From the NCBI RefSeq assembly GCF_000247475.1, contig NZ_AHZC01000366.1, forward strand, positions 1-32,967: a stretch of DNA of 32,967 bases, given 5' to 3'. A model generated the notes under the pieces. The model made no database searches. It had not been told where the DNA came from and saw nothing but the letters and a program-made list of their open reading frames with translations. The translations under genes were made by a program, and so were the position numbers. Below are positions 17,079 through 25,800 of this stretch, one piece after another. Each line of letters starts with the position of its first letter. The stretch's first letter is position 1. This DNA comes from Rhizobium sp. PDO1-076. Its GTDB lineage: Bacteria; Pseudomonadota; Alphaproteobacteria; Rhizobiales; Rhizobiaceae.

Positions 17079-17107
17079 TTGACACATTCCGGCCATAAAG
17101 GCTTAAT
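17079..17107 (+). promoter_or_regulatory. Candidate rpiR promoter
   Basis: TTGACA (17079-17084), a 17-bp spacer, then CTTAAT (17102-17107). The -35 is perfect and the -10 is moderate. It starts 11 bp after operator site 2 and 48 bp before the chosen start of the regulator gene. Confidence 0.5.
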
Positions 17108-17154
17108 TCGCCAAAAGCCGGCAAAAGATCGGCTTGAGGGGAGACCATCGGTCC

Positions 17155-18036
17155 TTGCTAAGTGCGTCCAAGACAGTGTCGGACGTGATCCATGCTCATT
17201 TCGATGGGCTGACACGCGCCGAACGACAGCTGGCCGAGAGCCTGCTGGAAAATTACCCCGTCTCCGGCCTCGGCAGCATTACCACTGTCGCCGAGAACGC
17301 TGGCGTATCGACGCCCACTGTCGCCCGCATGGTCCAGAAGTTAGGCTACAAGGGATATCCGGAGTTTCAGGCGCATCTGCATCAGGAACTCGAGGCGACG
17401 ATCTCCAATCCGATCAACAAGCATGACCGCTGGGCGGCCAACGCACCGAACCGGCACATCCTCAATCGTTTCGCCGAAGCGGTGATCAACAACCTGCGCG
17501 CGTCGCTGGGTGAACTGAGAACCTCGACCTTCGACGAGGCGGCACGCCTGCTGGGTGACCGCAATCGCAGTCTGTATTTTGTCGGTGGCCGCATCACCGG
17601 CGCGCTGGCCGAGTATTTTTTCACCCATATGCAGGTCATCCGGCCGAAGACGACACTGATGTCGTCGAATGCCAGCTCGTGGCCGCAGCATGTCCTCAAC
17701 ATGCAGGCCGGCGACGTACTGATCGTCTTCGACATCCGCCGCTACGAAGCCGACATGACCACCCTTGCCGAGGTTGCGAGAGCCAATGGCGTCGAGATCA
17801 TCGTCTTTACCGACCAGTGGATGTCGCCCGTCGCCCAGCACGCCCGCAACTGTTTCAAGCTCCACATAGAAGCGCCATCGGCCTGGGATTCCTCCGTGGT
17901 GACGCTGTTTGTCGTGGAGGCGTTGATCGAAGCCGTGCAGAGCTCGTCCTGGGATGAGACGCGCGAACGTATGAATACCCTTGAAGGGCTGTTCGAACAG
18001 GCACGCCTGTTTCGAAAGCCCCGTGAAAGGGGATAA
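17155..18036 (+). CDS. MurR/RpiR family transcriptional regulator
   Basis: About 293 residues. The N-terminal RpiR helix-turn-helix (roughly residues 15-80) reads LTRAERQLAESLLENYPVSG, ITTVAENAGVSTPTVARMVQKLGYKGYPEFQ. The C-terminal SIS domain (about 130-260) has SLYFVGGRITGALAEYFF, then ASSWPQHVLNMQAGDVLIVFDIRRYEADM and EIIVFTDQWMSPVAQHA. This family usually senses phosphosugars, but members also control amine and amino-acid catabolism. The start is not certain: GAGGGGAG at 17136-17143 favours TTG 17155, while TTG 17134 overlaps that site. It opens the rightward group and is divergent from the leftward one, beside the paired inverted repeats it probably binds. Confidence 0.88.
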   Translation: MLSASKTVSDVIHAHFDGLTRAERQLAESLLENYPVSGLGSITTVAENAGVSTPTVARMVQKLGYKGYPEFQAHLHQELEATISNPINKHDRWAANAPNRHILNRFAEAVINNLRASLGELRTSTFDEAARLLGDRNRSLYFVGGRITGALAEYFFTHMQVIRPKTTLMSSNASSWPQHVLNMQAGDVLIVFDIRRYEADMTTLAEVARANGVEIIVFTDQWMSPVAQHARNCFKLHIEAPSAWDSSVVTLFVVEALIEAVQSSSWDETRERMNTLEGLFEQARLFRKPRERG

Positions 18037-18171
18037 ACGCGAGCATGGAGGACCAGACCCGATGAACGCCGGCAATTGGGGAAAGACAGTCTGCCGCCGT
18101 CAACCGTCACACAACGATAATAAACCGCACCTAAGTGAACCGCATCGCTGCCAACTCAGAGGAGAATTCCA

Positions 18172-19278
18172 GTGATTACCAATTTCCGCAAAGCCCTGTC
18201 CCTTACGACGGCTCTCGTGATGGCCAGCTCGGCCATTGCCTATGCCGAGCCAAGCGCCGAACTCATCGAAGCTGCCAAGAAGGAAGGCATGCTGACCACC
18301 ATCGCGCTGCCACACGACTGGTGCGGCTACGGCGCCGTCATTGATGGCTTCAAGAAGAAGTATCCGGAGATCACCGTCAATGAGCTGAACCCGGATGCCG
18401 GTTCGGCCGACGAAGTCGAAGCGATCAAGGCCAACAAGGACAACAAGGGCCCGCAGGCGCCGGACGTTGTTGACGTCGGTCTTGCCTTCGGCCCGCAGAT
18501 GAAGGCCGAAGGCCTGCTGCAGCCTTACAAGGTCTCCACCTGGGACGAAATCCCGGCTGAAGTGAAGGATGCTGACGGCTTCTGGTACGGCGACTACTAC
18601 GGCGTCATGTCGCTGCTGGTGAACAAGGACCTCGTGGCCAACACCCCGAAGGACTGGTCGGACCTCTTGAAGCCGGAATATGCCGGTCAGGTCGCACTTG
18701 CCGGTGACCCGCGCGCCTCCAACCAGGCCATCCTCGGCGTTCTGGCAGCCGGCCTCGCATCGGGCGCCAAGGCTGGCAAGGACGCTGGCGAAGCTGGCCT
18801 GAAGTATTTCGGCGAGCTGAACAAGGCTGGCAACTTCGTCCCGGTCATCGGCAAGTCCGGCACGCTCGCACAGGGCGCAACGCCGATCGTCGTCATGTGG
18901 GACTACAACGCGCTCGCCGCCAAGGACACGCTGGCCGGCAACCCGCCGGTTGAAGTCGTCGTTCCGGCATCGGGCGTTCTCGCCGGCGTCTACGTTCAGG
19001 GCATCTCGGCCTTCGCACCGCACCCGAACGCAGCCAAGCTTTGGATGGAATACCTCTATTCCGACGAAGGCCAGACCGCATGGCTCGCAGGCTATTGCCA
19101 CCCGGCCCGCTTCAACGCCATGTCCAAGGCCGGCAAGATCCCGCAGGCCCTGCTCGACAAGCTGCCGCCGGCCGCTTCCTACGAGAAGGCCTACTTCCCG
19201 ACTCTCGAGGAAGTCGATGCCAACAAGGCTGCCGTCACCGGCGCTTGGGACAGCGTCGTTGGCGCCAACGTCCAGTAA
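18172..19278 (+). CDS. ABC transporter periplasmic solute-binding protein
   Basis: 368 residues. A Sec signal peptide (ends about residue 25, SSAIAYA-EPS) precedes a type II binding protein of the polyamine/opine/phosphonate/ferric class: LIEAAKKEGMLTTIALPHDWCGYGAVIDGFKKKYP, PDVVDVGLAFGPQMKAEGLL, GYYGVM-type YGDYYGVMSLLVNKDLV and LWMEYLYSDEGQTAWLAGY. The start is GTG 18172 after a good GAGGAG (18159-18164). It heads a complete importer with the next three genes. A terminator-like hairpin follows, which usually makes the binding protein more abundant than the membrane parts. The ligand is unknown; an amine or amino alcohol fits the neighbours, and iron or phosphonate are alternatives. Confidence 0.9.
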   Translation: MITNFRKALSLTTALVMASSAIAYAEPSAELIEAAKKEGMLTTIALPHDWCGYGAVIDGFKKKYPEITVNELNPDAGSADEVEAIKANKDNKGPQAPDVVDVGLAFGPQMKAEGLLQPYKVSTWDEIPAEVKDADGFWYGDYYGVMSLLVNKDLVANTPKDWSDLLKPEYAGQVALAGDPRASNQAILGVLAAGLASGAKAGKDAGEAGLKYFGELNKAGNFVPVIGKSGTLAQGATPIVVMWDYNALAAKDTLAGNPPVEVVVPASGVLAGVYVQGISAFAPHPNAAKLWMEYLYSDEGQTAWLAGYCHPARFNAMSKAGKIPQALLDKLPPAASYEKAYFPTLEEVDANKAAVTGAWDSVVGANVQ

Positions 19279-19294
19279 GGCATAGCGTATAAAA

Positions 19295-19322
19295 GCCGCC
19301 CCGATCTTGCGACCGGGGCGGC
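19295..19322 (+). terminator. Attenuating hairpin between binding protein and permease genes
   Basis: A 9-bp perfect GC stem GCCGCCCCG (19295-19303) / CGGGGCGGC (19314-19322) then ATTTGCATTTTA, 16 bp past the binding-protein stop. Likely a partial terminator that sets the ratio of binding protein to transporter. Confidence 0.7.
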
Positions 19323-19372
19323 ATTTGCATTTTATAGAGACCGCGAACCACGCGGACGAAGGGGCAACAGCA

Positions 19373-20263
19373 ATGTCATCGCAACAGGTCAGTTCAGGTG
19401 CGCCGCCCGGGCCGCGCTTTCGCCTTCCCCTCCATTGGCTGGGCGTTCTGCCCTTTGCCGCCTTCACCGTGCTTTTCCTGATCATGCCGACGATGAAAAT
19501 CGTCATCGGCGCCTTCCAGACCCCGGACGGCACCTTCACGCTGGACAATATCCGCGGCCTGTACACCCCGTCGATCATGTCGGCATATCTGATCTCCATC
19601 CGGATCAGTCTCGCCTCCGCCATTCTCGGCTGCGCGATCGGCTTCGCCGTCGCCGCAGCCGTCGTGCTTGGCGGATTGCCGCAATGGATCCGAGGACCTC
19701 TGCTGACCTTCTCCGGTGTCGCCTCCAATTTCGCCGGCGTACCGCTCGCCTTCGCCTTTCTGGCAACGCTTGGCCCGGTTGGGCTGGTAACGGTCTTCCT
19801 CAAGACCCAGCTCGGCGTTGACCTGCGCATGCTCGGCTTCAACCTCCTGTCCTTCTGGGGCCTGACGCTGACTTATCTCTTCTTCCAGATCCCGCTGATG
19901 ATCCTGATCATCACGCCGGCCCTGGATGGCCTGAAGAAGGAATGGCGCGAAGCAGCCTCGATCCTCGGCGCGACCAATGCGCAATACTGGCGCCTGGTCG
20001 CCTTTCCGATCCTGCTGCCCTCTTTCCTGGGCACGATGGCGCTTCTGTTCGCAAATGCATTCGGCGCTGTCGCAACCGCGATCGCACTGACCGGTTCCTC
20101 GCTGAATATCGTACCGATCTTGCTCTTCGCCCAGATCCGCGGCGATGTGCTTGGCGATCCGCATCTCGGCTATGCACTGGCCTTCGGCATGATCGTCGTC
20201 ACCGGCGTGGCGAACGCGCTCTACATTTGGCTTCGCGCCCGCAGTGAAAGGTGGCTGAAATGA
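19373..20263 (+). CDS. ABC transporter permease, first subunit
   Basis: About 296 residues with six predicted membrane segments: LGVLPFAAFTVLFLIMPTMKIVIGAF, an ISIRISLASAILGCAIGFAVAAAVV segment, a PLAFAFLATLGPVGLV segment and more. The EAA loop that docks the ATPase is EWREAASILGATNAQYWRLVAFPILLPS. It belongs to the binding-protein-dependent inner membrane family seen in polyamine and phosphonate uptake (PotB/PhnU side). The start at ATG 19373 has AAGGGG about 8 bases upstream; earlier in-frame codons lie in the attenuator. The stop overlaps the next start (ATGA, 20260-20263). Confidence 0.9.
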   Translation: MSSQQVSSGAPPGPRFRLPLHWLGVLPFAAFTVLFLIMPTMKIVIGAFQTPDGTFTLDNIRGLYTPSIMSAYLISIRISLASAILGCAIGFAVAAAVVLGGLPQWIRGPLLTFSGVASNFAGVPLAFAFLATLGPVGLVTVFLKTQLGVDLRMLGFNLLSFWGLTLTYLFFQIPLMILIITPALDGLKKEWREAASILGATNAQYWRLVAFPILLPSFLGTMALLFANAFGAVATAIALTGSSLNIVPILLFAQIRGDVLGDPHLGYALAFGMIVVTGVANALYIWLRARSERWLK

Positions 20264-21042
20264 AACGTCTCTGGGCTTGGGGAGCCCTCATTTTTGGCCT
20301 CCTCTATTTCTTCCTGCCGCTGATCGGCATGACCAACTTCTCGCTGAAGATGCGGCGCGGAGAATATTCTTTCGACGCCTATGTCAAAGTGCTGAACGAT
20401 CCGCGCTTCCAGGAAACATTCACCTATTCCGTCACCATGGCGCTGGTCACCATCCTGTTCGGCATTTTCCTGATCGTGCCCACCGCCTATTGGGTTCGTC
20501 TCAAGTTGCCGGGCCTTCGTCCCTACATCGAATTCGTGACACTTCTGCCGCTGGTCATTCCGGCCATCGTCATCGTCTTTGGCTATATCCGCCTCTACAA
20601 CACATCGAGCTGGCTGCCGCTCACCGGTTCCTCCCTCGGCACCGATGTGCTTCTAATGTTCGGCTATGCCACCTTGGCTCTGCCCTATATGTACCGCGCC
20701 GTCGACACGGGCTTGCGCACCATTGACGTCGGAACCCTGACCGAGGCAGCCCAAAGCCTTGGCGCCAGCTGGTTCACCATCATTTCGCGCATCATCCTGC
20801 CCAATGTGCTCGTCGCCGTCCTCTCGGGCGCCTTCCTGACCTTCGCCATCGTCATCGGCGAGTTCACCATGGCCGCCCTTCTCAACAAGCCGGCCTTCGG
20901 CCCCTACATGCAGTTGCTCGGCGCCAATCGCGCCTATGAACCTGCGGCCTTGGCGGTCATCGCCTTCGGCATCACCTGGGGTTGCCTCGGACTGATCCAG
21001 CTTGTTTCCCGTTTCCAGAAAACCGCGCCTCGCCAGGCCTGA
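20260..21042 (+). CDS. ABC transporter permease, second subunit
   Basis: About 260 residues with six membrane segments: LWAWGALIFGLLYFFLPLIGMTNF, a VTMALVTILFGIFLIVPTAYWV segment, a FVTLLPLVIPAIVIVFGYI segment and others. The EAA loop reads LTEAAQSLGASWFTIISRIILPN, as in PotC/PhnV-type subunits, so it pairs with the preceding permease to form the membrane pore. The start at 20260 is coupled to the previous gene by ATGA and preceded by AAAGGTGG. Only 13 bp separate it from the ATPase gene. Confidence 0.9.
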   Translation: MKRLWAWGALIFGLLYFFLPLIGMTNFSLKMRRGEYSFDAYVKVLNDPRFQETFTYSVTMALVTILFGIFLIVPTAYWVRLKLPGLRPYIEFVTLLPLVIPAIVIVFGYIRLYNTSSWLPLTGSSLGTDVLLMFGYATLALPYMYRAVDTGLRTIDVGTLTEAAQSLGASWFTIISRIILPNVLVAVLSGAFLTFAIVIGEFTMAALLNKPAFGPYMQLLGANRAYEPAALAVIAFGITWGCLGLIQLVSRFQKTAPRQA

Positions 21043-21055
21043 GGACTGAACCTTC

Positions 21056-22108
21056 ATGAGCTTTCTCACACTCACCAAACTGCAGAAATCCTTCGGGCCG
21101 ACCAAGGTCGTTCACGACTTCAACATGGCGATCGACAAGGGGGAGTTCATCTCCTTCCTTGGGCCGTCGGGCTGCGGCAAGACCACGATCCTGCGCATGA
21201 TCGCCGGCTTCGAAACACCAAGCGGCGGCACGATCGAAATCGCGAACAAGGATCAGACAAACCTGAAGCCGAACCAGCGCAATATCGGCATGGTCTTCCA
21301 GGCCTATGCGCTGTTTCCCAACATGAACGTCTTCGACAATGTCGCCTTCGGCTTGAAGATCGGCGGCATGCCGAAGGCTGCCATCGAGGCGCGCGTCCGC
21401 GAAATGCTCGCCCTCATTCACCTCGATCATCTGGCCGAGCGTTACCCTTACCAGTTGTCCGGCGGCCAGCAGCAGCGCGTGGCGCTTGCCCGCGCGCTGG
21501 CCCCCAAACCACAGGTGCTGCTGCTCGACGAGCCGCTCTCCGCACTGGACGCCAAGATCCGCGTGTCGCTGCGCGAAGAAATCCGCCATATCCAGCAGCA
21601 GCTCGGTATCACCACCGTCTTCGTCACCCATGACCAGGAAGAAGCCCTGTCGATCTCCGACCGCATCGTCGTCATGAATGCCGGCAAGGCGGACCAGATC
21701 GGCACACCCTTCGAGATCTACAACCGCCCGACCACCCGTTTCGTCGCGTCCTTCGTCGGCACTCTGAACGTCCTGGAGGCAACGGTCACCGACCAATCCG
21801 CCGGTCTCGTTAGGATCGGCGACGCTACGCTAGCGATCAAGGATGCGATCCCGGCCGTCAACGGATCGACAGTCCAGCTCGCCATGCGCCCGGAAGCAGG
21901 GGCGCTGGCCGGCAATGGCGAAGCAACCGTCCGGGGCAAGGTTACATCCAGCCAGTTCCTCGGCTCGGTCATCCGCACCCGTGTCGAAGTCGCCGGCAAA
22001 ACGATCTCCTTCGACACGTTCAACGATCCCGGCACCAAGCCGCCGGTGATCGGCGATCTGGTCGGCGTGAAGATCGACCCGTCCGGCCTGATCGTACTCG
22101 CAGACTAG
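21056..22108 (+). CDS. ABC transporter ATPase (PotA/PhnT type)
   Basis: 350 residues. The nucleotide-binding domain is complete: Walker [11 protein letters not shown]-loop [10 protein letters not shown], signature [15 protein letters not shown], Walker [13 protein letters not shown] and H-loop [11 protein letters not shown]. After about residue 240 comes a TOBE-type C-terminal domain ([29 protein letters not shown]), typical of the spermidine/iron/sulfate importer class. It energises the two permeases just upstream, completing the four-part uptake system. Confidence 0.93.
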   Translation: MSFLTLTKLQKSFGPTKVVHDFNMAIDKGEFISFLGPSGCGKTTILRMIAGFETPSGGTIEIANKDQTNLKPNQRNIGMVFQAYALFPNMNVFDNVAFGLKIGGMPKAAIEARVREMLALIHLDHLAERYPYQLSGGQQQRVALARALAPKPQVLLLDEPLSALDAKIRVSLREEIRHIQQQLGITTVFVTHDQEEALSISDRIVVMNAGKADQIGTPFEIYNRPTTRFVASFVGTLNVLEATVTDQSAGLVRIGDATLAIKDAIPAVNGSTVQLAMRPEAGALAGNGEATVRGKVTSSQFLGSVIRTRVEVAGKTISFDTFNDPGTKPPVIGDLVGVKIDPSGLIVLAD

Positions 22109-22110
22109 AA

Positions 22111-22128
22111 CACCCGATATTTCGGGTG
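22111..22128 (+). terminator. Small hairpin after the ABC ATPase gene
   Basis: A 7-bp stem CACCCGA (22111-22117) / TCGGGTG (22122-22128), starting 2 bp after the ATPase stop. ACTTTT follows some bases later, so termination is only possible. Confidence 0.4.
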
Positions 22129-22138
22129 GTAAGGACTT

Positions 22139-22167
22139 TTCGGCGCGCATTCACAATGCGCGCCGAA
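22139..22167. repeat. Perfect 13-bp inverted repeat before the zinc alcohol dehydrogenase gene
   Basis: Arms TTCGGCGCGCATT (22139-22151) and AATGCGCGCCGAA (22155-22167) with a 3-base centre CAC. Just upstream is CTTT, but no T-run follows the stem on the plus strand. It could be an operator, cruciform or attenuating hairpin in the leader of the last gene. Confidence 0.7.
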
Positions 22168-22194
22168 GCACATTCAGGCAGAGAGGAAATACCG

Positions 22195-23238
22195 ATGCGC
22201 GCTCTTTTCTACGAACGTTTCGGCGAAACACCGAAGGTCAGCACATTGCCCGACCCGACACCTTCTCCGTCCGGTGTCGTCGTCGCCGTCAAGGCGACCG
22301 GCCTTTGCCGCAGTGACTGGCATGGCTGGATGGGCCACGATCCCGATATCCGCCTGCCGCATGTACCCGGCCACGAACTGGCAGGAACCATTTCCGCGAT
22401 CGGCCGCGATGTCCGTCGCTTCAGGATCGGCGACCGGGTCACCGTTCCCTTCGTCTCCGGCTGCGGTCATTGCCACGAGTGCCGCTCCGGCAACCAGCAG
22501 GTCTGCGAGGAGCAGTTCCAGCCGGGCTTCACCCATTGGGGCTCCTTCGCCGAATATGTCGCGATCGACTATGCCGACCAGAACCTCGTGCACTTGCCCG
22601 ACAGCATGACCTATGAGACGGCGGCCAGCCTCGGTTGCCGCTTCGCCACGTCCTTCCGTGCCGTCGTAGACCAGGGGCGCCTCAAGGGCGGCGAATGGCT
22701 GGCAGTGCATGGCTGCGGCGGCGTCGGCCTGTCGGCGATCATGATCGGCCACGCGCTCGGTGCCAACGTTGTGGCGATCGACATTGCCGAGGACAAACTG
22801 GCGCTCGCCCGCCAGCTCGGCGCCACGGTTGCGATCAACAGCCGGGAGATGCCCGATCTGGTAGAGGCGGTGCGCGAGGCAACCGGAGGCGGCGCCCATG
22901 TCTCGGTGGATGCGCTCGGACATCCGCAGACCTGCTTCCATTCGATCAGCAACCTGAGACGGCGCGGACGCCATGTCCAGGTCGGCCTGATGCTCGGCGA
23001 GCACGCGACGCCAGCGATCCCAATGGCACGCGTCATCGGTCATGAGCTCGAAATCTACGGTAGCCACGGCATGCAGGCCTGGCGCTACGACGCCATGCTG
23101 GAAATGATCCTGTCCGGCAAACTTGCGCCGGAAAAGCTGATCGGCCGGCGCATTAGCCTCGATGAGGCAGCACTGGCGCTGACAGAAATGGACAGGTTCA
23201 AGGATAGCGGCATAAGCATCATCGACCGTTTCGTTTAG
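22195..23238 (+). CDS. Zinc-dependent alcohol dehydrogenase (MDR family)
   Basis: 347 residues. The catalytic-zinc ligands are in [10 protein letters not shown] (Cys) and VPGHELAG (His-Glu). A full structural-zinc lobe is present, [15 protein letters not shown] (C-x2-C-x2-C-x7-C). The Rossmann motif is [14 protein letters not shown] (near residues 168-181) and [17 protein letters not shown] binds the cofactor adenosine side, with Asp suggesting NAD preference. Start ATG 22195 has GAGAGGAA upstream; the open frame before it lies in the hairpin leader. It closes the rightward group, so an alcohol oxidation step is probably part of the same pathway as the iron-type enzyme on the other strand. 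Confidence 0.91.
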   Translation: MRALFYERFGETPKVSTLPDPTPSPSGVVVAVKATGLCRSDWHGWMGHDPDIRLPHVPGHELAGTISAIGRDVRRFRIGDRVTVPFVSGCGHCHECRSGNQQVCEEQFQPGFTHWGSFAEYVAIDYADQNLVHLPDSMTYETAASLGCRFATSFRAVVDQGRLKGGEWLAVHGCGGVGLSAIMIGHALGANVVAIDIAEDKLALARQLGATVAINSREMPDLVEAVREATGGGAHVSVDALGHPQTCFHSISNLRRRGRHVQVGLMLGEHATPAIPMARVIGHELEIYGSHGMQAWRYDAMLEMILSGKLAPEKLIGRRISLDEAALALTEMDRFKDSGISIIDRFV

Positions 23239-23407
23239 CCCGCCGGCCGCCTCCCCCACCCGGTCTTGGCGTTCGACGAAAGCAGGTGGCGATACCGTAA
23301 AAGCCTTCCGACGTTTTGAACCCCGTTAATGCTTTTATGATGAATTGACGCAACGGGAGACAGTTTGAACGATCAACAATGCGGCCATGACGGGGATCAC
23401 AAGGGCT

Positions 23408-24559
23408 ATGAGCATGCCGAGGCAGGGGCCGCCGATCAACCCAGACGGGTTCATCGATCAATTGATGCGACTGAAACGGGGATCCGTCTCGCGGCGTCAC
23501 TTCCTGCAGGTGACAGGCCTCGGCTTCGCAAGTCTCCTGTTCGGCATTGGCGGAACCGGATCGGGTCCAGCCAATGCGGGCACCCTCGGCAAAAGCGTCA
23601 GCATCGCAACCTGGCCGAACTATCACGACCCGGCAACATTCGAGCAATTCTCGCTGTTGCACGACATCGCCGTGGAGGTCGAGATCATCGGCTCCAACGA
23701 GGTGATGATGCAACGCATGCAGACGCAGACTGCGGCCTGGGACCTCATCGTACCGACACAATACGCCCTCGCCCCCTATGCAAACCTGGGCTTGATCGAA
23801 CCGCTTGATCTGGCCGCCTTGCCGAATTTTGATCCGGCCGCCAATCCCGAACGCTATCTTGCACCGGCCATGTTTCACAGCGGGCTGCATGCGCTACCCA
23901 AGAATACCGGCACGACCGGTATCGCCTACAACCGACGCAGGCTTGATGCCGTAGCGAGTTGGCGCGGCTTCTTCGACACCGCCATGGGCGATGCTTCGGG
24001 CCGGACGATCGTTCAGGACTACCAGTTGACCACGATCGGTGGCGCGCTCGTCGCCCTCGGCTATCCCTTCAATTCGATCGAGCCTGACGCCCTTTCCAAG
24101 GCCGAAGACCTGCTGATGCAGGTCAAGCCGCATCTGCTGGCGATCGACAGCGACTACCAACCGGCCATGCGCGCCGGCGACGCCTGGCTCTGCATGTGCT
24201 GGAGCAATGACGCTGCCCAATTGGTCCGCGACATGGACGAGATCCACTACAGTCTTGGATCGGATGGCGGCGAGATCTGGACCGACTATTATGCGATCCC
24301 GACCGGAGCGGAGAACAAACCGGCCGCCTATTCCCTGCTGAATCACCTGATGGATCCGAAAATCGCAGCCATTGACCATCTCGCCAATGGTGGAGCGACC
24401 ACTGACCGCCGCGTGCTCGCGCTCTTGCCGGAGGAGATTGTCTCCAGCAAGGTCATCTATCCGGACGAAGCCAGCTTGAGCGCGCTGGAATATGCAGTCG
24501 CGGTTGTGCTCACCGATCCGAACCGAGCCGCCGTCATGAGCCGCTTCAAGGCAGCATGA
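23408..24559 (+). CDS. Tat-exported PotD-like solute-binding protein
   Basis: About 383 residues. A twin-arginine signal is clear: SRRHFLQVTGLGFASLLFGIGG, with the consensus S-R-R-x-F-L and a hydrophobic core. The mature part reads like polyamine-binding PotD/PotF proteins: ISIATWPNYHDPATFEQFS, WDLIVPTQYALAPYANLGLIEPLD, GTTGIAYNRRRLD and AWLCMCWSNDAAQLV. Tat export suggests it folds before export. No permease or ATPase is adjacent, so it is an orphan that may feed another transporter or act as a sensor. The start is ATG 23408 (AAGGG just upstream) or the in-frame ATG 23387. Confidence 0.8.
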   Translation: MSMPRQGPPINPDGFIDQLMRLKRGSVSRRHFLQVTGLGFASLLFGIGGTGSGPANAGTLGKSVSIATWPNYHDPATFEQFSLLHDIAVEVEIIGSNEVMMQRMQTQTAAWDLIVPTQYALAPYANLGLIEPLDLAALPNFDPAANPERYLAPAMFHSGLHALPKNTGTTGIAYNRRRLDAVASWRGFFDTAMGDASGRTIVQDYQLTTIGGALVALGYPFNSIEPDALSKAEDLLMQVKPHLLAIDSDYQPAMRAGDAWLCMCWSNDAAQLVRDMDEIHYSLGSDGGEIWTDYYAIPTGAENKPAAYSLLNHLMDPKIAAIDHLANGGATTDRRVLALLPEEIVSSKVIYPDEASLSALEYAVAVVLTDPNRAAVMSRFKAA

Positions 24560-24656
24560 TAAAAATCGGATACCGTTCACCTTTGCGGAAACAAACGGTT
24601 GCGAATCTGCCACTCTGACCGATGCGTCGCCACCATGAATTGCAGGACCTGCCCCT

Positions 24657-25535
24657 ATGAGCCCTAAGCCCACAATTTCCATCATCGAGGTCATGTCCGA
24701 CCCAGGCAAGGAAGGACGACCAAACGAGGACCGGCTCGGCTACAATCAACATGCCGCCTTTGTCTTCGACGGCGCGACCGGCCTGGGCGATAGGCAATTC
24801 ATGCAGGACTATGGTTCCGATGCCGCTTGGATCGCAGAATTCGGTGCTATGCAGTTGGAGCAACGGTTGGATGCGACATCCGATCCAAAAGCCATCCTGC
24901 GTGCCATCTCCGAGGATGCACGCCAGGCTTTCGAAGCCGTCGCCGGCGAGCAGCCACGTTATGCGTGGCCGCTCTGCAGCCTGACAGGTCTGCGCGCCAC
25001 GCCGACCGGCTTTCAGTATTTCGGCCTGGGCGACAGCGCCCTCTACATCCTGCATGACGACGGACGGAGCGATTTTGTCATCCCGATCCCCGGGGCCTAT
25101 GAATGGGAACAGCACCGCGCCGCGGAACACATAGCCCGCCTTGGCGGCATCGGCGCATCCGGCAGCGCCAATACCGACCCGACGACGCTCGAAAACCTGC
25201 GCAAGGGCCGCGCGCTGCAGAATACCCCGAATGGCGCGACCTGGACCTTCGGCGTGGTACCGGAGGCTGCCGACCATCTGTTCGTCTGCGACGTGCCCAT
25301 TCACGGCGGCGGTGCGACGGCTATCTTGTGCTCCGATGGATTGGCCGACCTCGTCGCCCTCTACAAGACCTATGATCCCGCCTCGCTGATTCGGCGCGCG
25401 GCAACAACCGGCCTGAGATCATTGGTCGCCGAATTGCGCCACTACGAGCGCGAACTGGATCCGGACGGTCTGCAATATCCCCGCTTCAAGCAATCGGACG
25501 ACACGACCGCCATCCTGTTGAGGTTGACCGCCTGA
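24657..25535 (+). CDS. PPM/PP2C-type protein phosphatase domain protein
   Basis: 292 residues, no signal peptide or membrane part. The PPM metal-ligand motifs are in order: RPNEDR (Asp25), FVFDGATG (Asp38, Gly39), YFGLGDSALYIL, ILCSDGLADLV and the final DDTTAILLRLT. All Asp residues needed for the two-metal centre appear present, so Ser/Thr phosphatase activity is plausible. The target is unknown, and no partner kinase is next to it. It stands alone, 97 bp after the binding-protein gene, and could be co-transcribed with it. Confidence 0.82.
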   Translation: MSPKPTISIIEVMSDPGKEGRPNEDRLGYNQHAAFVFDGATGLGDRQFMQDYGSDAAWIAEFGAMQLEQRLDATSDPKAILRAISEDARQAFEAVAGEQPRYAWPLCSLTGLRATPTGFQYFGLGDSALYILHDDGRSDFVIPIPGAYEWEQHRAAEHIARLGGIGASGSANTDPTTLENLRKGRALQNTPNGATWTFGVVPEAADHLFVCDVPIHGGGATAILCSDGLADLVALYKTYDPASLIRRAATTGLRSLVAELRHYERELDPDGLQYPRFKQSDDTTAILLRLTA

Positions 25536-25659
25536 GTGTCTTTTTCGATGCCGCATCAAGGAGATGCGGGCGCGGATTGAATCAATTTCGGATCACCCTG
25601 ATTCTAAACGTGAAGTGACATCGCCCCGCCTCAGCCACCATCCAACCGGCTTGGCGATT

Positions 25660-25768
25660 GCCCCTCATTTGCCTGCCGGCACCGCCCCGCACACGGGGAG
25701 AAGGAGGCAAGTCCGCAACGTCTCCATTCCCTCTCCCCGCATGCGGGGGGAGCGTCAGGGTGAGGGGC
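25660..25768. repeat. Rhizobial intergenic mosaic (RIME-like) repeat
   Basis: A 109-bp unit bounded by GCCCCTCA (25660-25667) and TGAGGGGC (25761-25768), which form a terminal inverted repeat. Inside are CCCCGCACACGGGGAG and CTCCCCGCATGCGGGGGGAG hairpins. This layout of nested G/C palindromes with CCCTCA ends is a common non-coding element between rhizobial genes; the assignment is from recall of pattern, not a search. It occupies most of the 265-bp gap 25536-25800, which holds no gene. Confidence 0.65.
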
Positions 25769-25800
25769 AAGTCAGCGTCAGCGGCCCGAGAAAAACTCTA

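Noticed and set aside
18100..19842. A 580-codon minus-strand open frame across the binding-protein and permease genes
   Set aside because: It crosses two real genes and an attenuator hairpin, and shows no signal peptide or domain.
23314..23341. TTGAAC ... TATGAT as a promoter for the Tat-exported binding protein
   Set aside because: The spacer is only about 14 bp, too short for a housekeeping promoter.
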